Made by a program: the position numbers and the translations under genes. Shown one piece after another: positions 36,323 to 39,789 of a stretch of DNA of 39,789 bases. Location: positions 1-39,789 of the forward strand of contig CAMHAM010000025.1 of the NCBI GenBank assembly GCA_946183415.1, written 5' to 3'. A model generated the notes under the pieces. That model saw only the letters and a program-made list of their open reading frames with translations. It made no database searches and had not been told where the DNA came from. This DNA comes from an uncultured Prevotella sp. (GTDB lineage Bacteria > Bacteroidota > Bacteroidia > Bacteroidales > Bacteroidaceae). The number at the start of each line of letters is the position of its first letter. Position 1 is the first letter of the stretch.

Positions 36323-37195
36323 TTGAATAGGTTGTTATTATTAATGATAGGGTGGTGGATGTGCCTCTGTGTAGGTGCAGCCACAGGGAATGGTAGGGGT
36401 GCCGTCAGTGCCCTGCCTGCTGATAGTGTGAAGATTTGCCAGCTGCTCAGCAAGGTACGCCAGCAACCTGCAGCGGCCAACGTTCCGCTGTTCTTTGCAC
36501 GTCAGTTCCTGGGCGTGCCCTATGTGGCCTACACGCTCGAGAAGTTCAGTTCTGAACGGCTCATCGTCAACACCCGCGAGCTCGACTGCACCACGCTGGT
36601 CGAGAATGTTACAGCCCTGACACTCTGTGCCTATCGCCGTCAATTCACGTGGCAAGCCTACCTCGATGCGCTCAGGGATATGCGCTATCGTGAAGGCAAA
36701 GCCGATAGCTACACCAACCGCATCCATTACTTCACGGAGTGGATCACGGCTAACACGGCCAAGGGTGTCGTCAAGGAAATCCAGGCTCCTAATCCGCCGT
36801 TCAAGGCTGTTCAGACGGTGAAGGTCGACTATATGAGCACGCATCCTAATAGCTACAAGGCCCTGCGCGAGCACCCTGAATATGTCAGCGATATCCGTCG
36901 CATGGAGCAGAAGGTGTCGGGTGGCAAGTTCCGCTATATCCCCAAAGGGCTCGTTTCCAACAGCGCCTTGCTGAAGAAGGCTGTGCGCGACGGCGATATC
37001 ATCGCCATCACCTGTAAGAAGAAAGGGCTCGACATTGCCCACCTCGGACTGGCTGTGTGGCAGAGCGATGGGCTCCACCTGCTTAACGCCTCGATGCTCC
37101 ACAAGAAGGTCGTCATTGAGCCTATGACGCTGGCGCAGTATCTGCAGAAGCATCCCTCTCACACTGGTATCAGAATCATCAGGATAAACAAATAG
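36323..37195 (+). CDS. DUF1460 amidase-like protein, exported
   Basis: The protein belongs to the DUF1460 group of NlpC/P60-like cysteine hydrolases, several of which act on cell-wall peptides. The probable nucleophile Cys is in RELDCTTLVENV and the His in GLDIAHLGLAVW. A TTG at 36323 gives 290 residues and a proper signal peptide (MNRLLLLMIGWWMCLCVGAATG); the ATG at 36344 would give 283 residues and a signal without positive charges. The TTG start lies 8 bp after the oxidoreductase stop. It would act in the periplasm, in peptidoglycan turnover or recycling; the substrate is inferred from the family. Confidence 0.85.
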   Translation: MNRLLLLMIGWWMCLCVGAATGNGRGAVSALPADSVKICQLLSKVRQQPAAANVPLFFARQFLGVPYVAYTLEKFSSERLIVNTRELDCTTLVENVTALTLCAYRRQFTWQAYLDALRDMRYREGKADSYTNRIHYFTEWITANTAKGVVKEIQAPNPPFKAVQTVKVDYMSTHPNSYKALREHPEYVSDIRRMEQKVSGGKFRYIPKGLVSNSALLKKAVRDGDIIAITCKKKGLDIAHLGLAVWQSDGLHLLNASMLHKKVVIEPMTLAQYLQKHPSHTGIRIIRINK

Positions 37196-37219
37196 TACTT
37201 AACCAAAAAGAATGAACTT

Positions 37220-37612
37220 ATGGAATTACCCGATTTTATGAATTATTCAGGCAAGTTCTCGAAGAAAGAGTTTGCTGAGAAACTTGCACGTATCGCCAAG
37301 CGAGCCGGTGCCAAGCTGGTATATGCAGCGCTGATACTTTACTATACATTGCAGAGCGACAAGGTAAGCAAGAGCGACAAAGCCATCATTATCGGTGCTC
37401 TGGGCTATATGATCAGCCCGCTCGATGTGATTCCCGATGCCATTCCTATTGCAGGACTGACCGACGACCTCGCCGTGCTGCTCTATGTGCTGAAGAAGGT
37501 GTGGACGGGCATCGATCCTGAAATCGTGGAACAGGCCAAGAAGCGCCTTTCGAAGTGGTTTGATGAGGATGAAATTGCTGAGATCGGCGATCTCTTCTCT
37601 GAGGAGGCGTAG
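37220..37612 (+). CDS. YkvA/DUF1232 family small membrane protein
   Basis: The 130-residue product contains the DUF1232 core (about 50-90): DKAIIIGALGYMISPLDVIPDAIPIAGLTDDLAVL, seen here as short segments GYMISPLDVIPD and GLTDDLAVLLYVL. Two hydrophobic stretches flank it, followed by an acidic tail. The biochemical role of the family is unknown; it is probably membrane-associated. It follows the DUF1460 gene by 24 bp and its stop overlaps possible alternative starts of the next gene. Confidence 0.85.
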   Translation: MELPDFMNYSGKFSKKEFAEKLARIAKRAGAKLVYAALILYYTLQSDKVSKSDKAIIIGALGYMISPLDVIPDAIPIAGLTDDLAVLLYVLKKVWTGIDPEIVEQAKKRLSKWFDEDEIAEIGDLFSEEA

Positions 37613-37623
37613 TGTTGGTAGCC

Positions 37624-37797
37624 ATGTGGCAGACGTGGATTGTTGTAGCTGTTCTTGTTGCCGCCGTGAGCTATGCAGCTTATCGTGTATATCGGGCACT
37701 GACCGGTGTCAATGAAGCATGCAAAGGCTGTGCATTGGCGAAAAATTGCAAGAAGAAACAAAAAAATCACGAAAACATTTGGCAGTGTCGAAAATAA
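37624..37797 (+). CDS. Tiny Cys-rich single-span membrane protein, FeoB-associated type
   Basis: From the ATG at 37624 the product is 57 residues: one membrane span (WIVVAVLVAAVSYAAYRVY) and a cytosolic tail with the pattern CKGCALAKNC followed by a Lys-rich end. This CxGC...C arrangement resembles the FeoB-associated Cys-rich proteins, but no feoA or feoB is nearby. A GGAGG at 37603-37607 lies 4 and 7 bp ahead of in-frame GTG (37612) and TTG (37615) codons, so translation may start there, coupled to the DUF1232 stop. Confidence 0.6.
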   Translation: MWQTWIVVAVLVAAVSYAAYRVYRALTGVNEACKGCALAKNCKKKQKNHENIWQCRK

Positions 37798-37809
37798 TGA
37801 CTATCTTTG
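37778..37809 (+). promoter_or_regulatory. Promoter of tRNA-Cys
   Basis: TTTG (37778-37781), a 20-bp spacer and TATCTTTG (37802-37809) on the plus strand. It overlaps the last codons of the preceding small gene. Transcription would start about 60 bp before the tRNA. Confidence 0.6.
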
Positions 37810-37839
37810 CACCCGCATTTCGAATGAGGTACGCTCAAA

Positions 37840-37862
37840 AGAGCTGATACGAGTATCGCTCT
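37840..37862 (+). other. Hairpin in the tRNA-Cys precursor leader
   Basis: AGAGC-t-GATA, loop CGAG, TATC-GCTCT: a 9-bp stem with one bulged base, ending 14 nt before the mature tRNA 5' end. Confidence 0.5.
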
Positions 37863-37876
37863 CTATTCGCTGAAAT

Positions 37877-37948
37877 GGTGCCTTGGATGAGTGGCTTAGT
37901 CAACGGTCTGCAAAACCGTCTACAGCAGTTCGAATCTGCTAGGCACCT
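37877..37948 (+). tRNA. tRNA-Cys (anticodon GCA)
   Basis: A complete 72-nt cloverleaf: acceptor GGTGCCT/AGGCACC, three-bp D stem GAT/GTC, anticodon stem ACGGT/ACCGT with loop CTGCAAA (GCA), T stem AGCAG/CTGCT with loop TTCGAAT. U73 is the discriminator expected for tRNA-Cys. CCA is not encoded. A promoter precedes it and a terminator follows, so it is a single-gene unit. Confidence 0.96.
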
Positions 37949-37963
37949 CTCGAAAGCAAAAAG

Positions 37964-37996
37964 AAGGCTGAAGATGAAATTCTTCAGCCTTTTTTT
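37964..37996 (+). terminator. Terminator after tRNA-Cys
   Basis: Perfect 11-bp stem (37964-37974 with 37981-37991), 6-nt loop and a seven-T run. Confidence 0.9.
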
Positions 37997-38002
37997 ATAT
38001 TC

Positions 38003-38093
38003 TCACTCCTCACTCCTCACTCCACACTCCTCACTCCACACTCCTCACTCCTCACTCCTCACTCCACACTCCTCACTCCACACTCCTCACTCC
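38003..38093. repeat. Thirteen tandem heptamers TCACTCC/ACACTCC
   Basis: Thirteen exact 7-bp units in two forms. With B = TCACTCC and A = ACACTCC the order is BBBABA BBBABA B, so a 42-bp block is perfectly duplicated (38003-38044 and 38045-38086), with one more B. It lies between the tRNA terminator and the end of the lipid kinase gene. There are no spacers, so it is not a CRISPR array. Confidence 0.92.
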
Positions 38094-38103
38094 TCGAAAA
38101 TAC

Positions 38104-39141
38104 CTATAACTTCGTCAGCTTCCTCAGTAGCACCTTGTTCACCCGCTGAATACGCTTGCCGCGCTTCTCGATGTCCTCACGTACATTATTTATATTATTA
38201 AAGAGGTCGCTGAAGGCATTCAACAGGAAGTTAGGCTGCGCCTCGTCCTCGATGGCCTCAGGATTGGTTACGATGCGGATGCCGTTGTGCTCGATGTGCA
38301 CATCGATGTCAGTGCCTGTCATGATCGGGTCGCCGTCGAAATGTATGGCACCCTCCTGATTGCGGTGGATGTGCAGATGCTTCGTTCGGAACGTCTTGAT
38401 TTTCGAGTTGTTGCCCAGTGTCTTCATAAAGAGGTCGGCTGCAATCTGCGGCGCGTCGAGCACATCGAATGGCTCCATCACGATCACGTCCATCTCGCCG
38501 TCCTTCATAGTGGCACCAGGGGCGATGTAGGCATTGTTGCCGTACTGCGACGCGTTGGCACAGGCTATCAGGAATGCCTTGTACTTCTTTGCCCCCGTCT
38601 CGTCCTCTACCTCGTAAGTCTCTGGTTTATAGCCCAGTCCCTCCTTCAGCACGTTCTCCACGTAAGTGATCGGTCCGCGCTTGCCAGCCTCAGCAAACTT
38701 CAGCGATATGAAGGCATCGAAGCCTACGCCGCAGGTGCAGAAGAATGGCATGTCGTTGATGATGCCGTAATCGAAGTCCTCGATCTTTGCCTTGTTGATG
38801 ATTCTCAGAGCCTTCTTCACATCGAGCGGTAGACAGAGATGACGCGCCAGTCCGTTACCCGATCCGCATGGGATGATGCCGAGTGCGGTCTGCGTGTGAA
38901 CGAGCGATCGGGCTACCTCGTTCACCGTGCCGTCGCCACCCACCGCCACCACGATGTCTGTGCCCGCCTCGGCACGATCATGGGCAATCTCGGCGGCATG
39001 TCCGGCATATTCCGTGAACACGATTTCTGCCTCGAAGCGCTCCTTGTCGAGAGTGCTGTCAATCAAGCCGGGTATCTCATCCTTCGAGTGCGTACCCGAT
39101 ATTGGGTTCAATATGAATGTAATTTTCTTCTTTTCTATCAT
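38104..39141 (-). CDS. Diacylglycerol kinase-like lipid kinase
   Basis: From the ATG at 39139-39141 the product is 345 residues, starting MIEKKKITFILNPISGTHSK; a 7-codon extension to 39162 passes through the -7 box and is rejected. The kinase catalytic domain has the nucleotide-binding NPISG, the GGDGTVNEVA loop and IPCGSGNGLARHL of the DagK/YegS/sphingosine kinase family. The C-terminal beta-rich domain contains the late conserved acidic HFDGDP. It phosphorylates a lipid such as diacylglycerol or a sphingoid base, at the cytosolic membrane face. It is divergent from the Spt-like gene, which makes a sphingolipid-related substrate plausible but unproven. Confidence 0.88.
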   Translation of the reverse strand: MIEKKKITFILNPISGTHSKDEIPGLIDSTLDKERFEAEIVFTEYAGHAAEIAHDRAEAGTDIVVAVGGDGTVNEVARSLVHTQTALGIIPCGSGNGLARHLCLPLDVKKALRIINKAKIEDFDYGIINDMPFFCTCGVGFDAFISLKFAEAGKRGPITYVENVLKEGLGYKPETYEVEDETGAKKYKAFLIACANASQYGNNAYIAPGATMKDGEMDVIVMEPFDVLDAPQIAADLFMKTLGNNSKIKTFRTKHLHIHRNQEGAIHFDGDPIMTGTDIDVHIEHNGIRIVTNPEAIEDEAQPNFLLNAFSDLFNNINNVREDIEKRGKRIQRVNKVLLRKLTKL

Positions 39142-39151
39142 ATTACATGTG

Positions 39152-39159
39152 CAAAAATA
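39152..39159 (-). promoter_or_regulatory. Promoter of the lipid kinase gene (-7 box)
   Basis: TATTTTTG on the minus strand, 10 bp before the start codon. No TTTG is found at -33. Confidence 0.45.
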
Positions 39160-39230
39160 CAAAAAAATGCTGAAAAAAAGAGTATTTTAAATAATAAATT
39201 CACAAAATACATACATTTATTAATAAAAAC

Positions 39231-39262
39231 TTGCACGAATTGATAAAAAATGTGTAACTTTG
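39231..39262 (+). promoter_or_regulatory. Promoter of the Spt-like gene
   Basis: TTG (39231-39233), a 21-bp spacer and TAACTTTG (39255-39262) on the plus strand, 39 bp before the ATG. Confidence 0.55.
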
Positions 39263-39301
39263 CAGCCTGAAATAAAAAGAAAAGAAAACCTATCAGTCAG
39301 A

Positions 39302-39789
39302 ATGGGACAATTACAAGAGAAATACAAAAATTATCGTGAGCCACAGAAGTATATTGAGGCTGACGTATATCCCTATTTCCGTGCCATCGAAGGTAAACAG
39401 GGCACGGAGGTGGAAATGGAAGGTCACAAAGTGTTGATGTTCGGCTCGAATGCTTACACAGGACTCACGGGCGACCAGCGTATCATCGATGCGGCTAAGG
39501 CTGCGCTCGATAAGTATGGTTCTGGTTGTGCTGGAAGCCGATTCCTCAACGGAACGCTCGACCTGCACGTGAAGCTTGAGAAGGAACTTGCTGAATTCGT
39601 CAACAAGGATGAAGCCCTCTGCTTCTCTACAGGATTCTCTGTCAATCAGGGTGTGCTAGCCGTTATCTGTGGCAAGGACGATTACATCATCTGCGACGAT
39701 CGCGACCACGCTTCTATTGTGGACGGTCGTCGTCTTTCGTTTGCCAAGCAGCTCCATTACAAGCACAACGATATGGAGGATCTTGAGCG
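39302..39789 (+). CDS. spt: Serine palmitoyltransferase-like alpha-oxoamine synthase, N-terminal part
   Basis: The gene starts at the ATG at 39302 and runs off the right edge after 162 codons. It belongs to the PLP-dependent alpha-oxoamine synthases (serine palmitoyltransferase, KBL, BioF). Visible motifs are SNAYTGLTGDQRI, the GSGCAGSRFLNGTLDLH stretch that binds the acyl-CoA/PLP region, and DDRDHASIVDG with the His that stacks on PLP. The N-terminus MGQLQEKYKNYREPQKY resembles Bacteroidota Spt rather than KBL or BioF as I recall them. It would join serine and an acyl-CoA as the first step of sphingolipid synthesis. The PLP-binding Lys lies outside the window. Confidence 0.82.
   Translation, partial: MGQLQEKYKNYREPQKYIEADVYPYFRAIEGKQGTEVEMEGHKVLMFGSNAYTGLTGDQRIIDAAKAALDKYGSGCAGSRFLNGTLDLHVKLEKELAEFVNKDEALCFSTGFSVNQGVLAVICGKDDYIICDDRDHASIVDGRRLSFAKQLHYKHNDMEDLE

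Noticed and set aside
38003..38093. CRISPR array
   Set aside because: The 7-bp units are contiguous without spacers and no cas gene is near.
37875..38201. 108-codon frame over tRNA-Cys and the heptamer repeat
   Set aside because: It covers the tRNA, the terminator and the repeat, which produces a meaningless HSSLLTP-type periodic peptide, and then opposes the lipid kinase gene.

Overview
The window looks like a chromosomal segment of a Bacteroidota member, most likely Prevotella or a close relative. At least fifteen gene starts are preceded by the Bacteroidota -7 element TAnnTTTG, several with a TTTG -33 element 18-20 bp away. Most starts lack a strong Shine-Dalgarno sequence. The gene set and its order are typical of Bacteroidales: a Nudix-type AraR inside an arabinose operon, a bifunctional HisB, a malic enzyme fused to a phosphotransacetylase-like domain, and a Spt-like sphingolipid enzyme. 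I see no insertion sequence, prophage, CRISPR array or integrative element. This is core chromosome rather than an accessory island.

Layout. 1-5.6 kb: translation and folding genes, all on the minus strand: the first codons of serS, rplU-rpmA, htpG, and rpsA with a leader holding four hairpins. 5.6-10.4 kb: gdhA, the malic enzyme, and a divergent TetR-family regulator followed by four tandem 22-bp repeats. 10.6-15.6 kb: a DUF4301 protein divergent from a RelA-type (p)ppGpp synthetase over overlapping promoters, then a small lipoprotein and an acyltransferase-fold protein. 15.6-24.9 kb: an arabinose operon transcribed leftward (lipoprotein mutarotase, SSS transporter, AraR, AraD, AraA, AraB, secreted GH51 arabinofuranosidase), with a candidate AraR operator upstream. 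25.0-28.6 kb: a galactose operon (GalM, MFS permease, GalK). 28.7-33.5 kb: ABC-F ATPase, grpE, dnaJ and folC. 33.5-35.3 kb: a membrane protein overlapping hisB. 35.3-37.8 kb: a rightward group with an oxidoreductase, a DUF1460 amidase-like protein, a DUF1232 protein and a tiny Cys-rich membrane protein. 37.8-39.8 kb: tRNA-Cys, a 13-unit heptanucleotide repeat, a diacylglycerol-kinase-like lipid kinase and the start of a Spt-like gene.

How the genes work together. The two sugar operons form one pentose/hexose module. The secreted GH51 enzyme releases arabinose, the mutarotases interconvert anomers, and SSS and MFS permeases import sugars. AraA, AraB and AraD deliver xylulose-5-phosphate, and GalK feeds galactose into the Leloir pathway. 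AraR has a Nudix box that has lost catalytic glutamates, as expected for a ligand sensor.

Most notable observations: an ABC-F protein whose degenerate motifs all fall in one of its two composite ATP sites; the rpsA leader hairpins; the RelA protein without an HD hydrolase motif; the overlapping relA/DUF4301 promoters; the AraR operator candidate; and two kinds of short tandem repeat. I did not find a clearly new multi-gene system.
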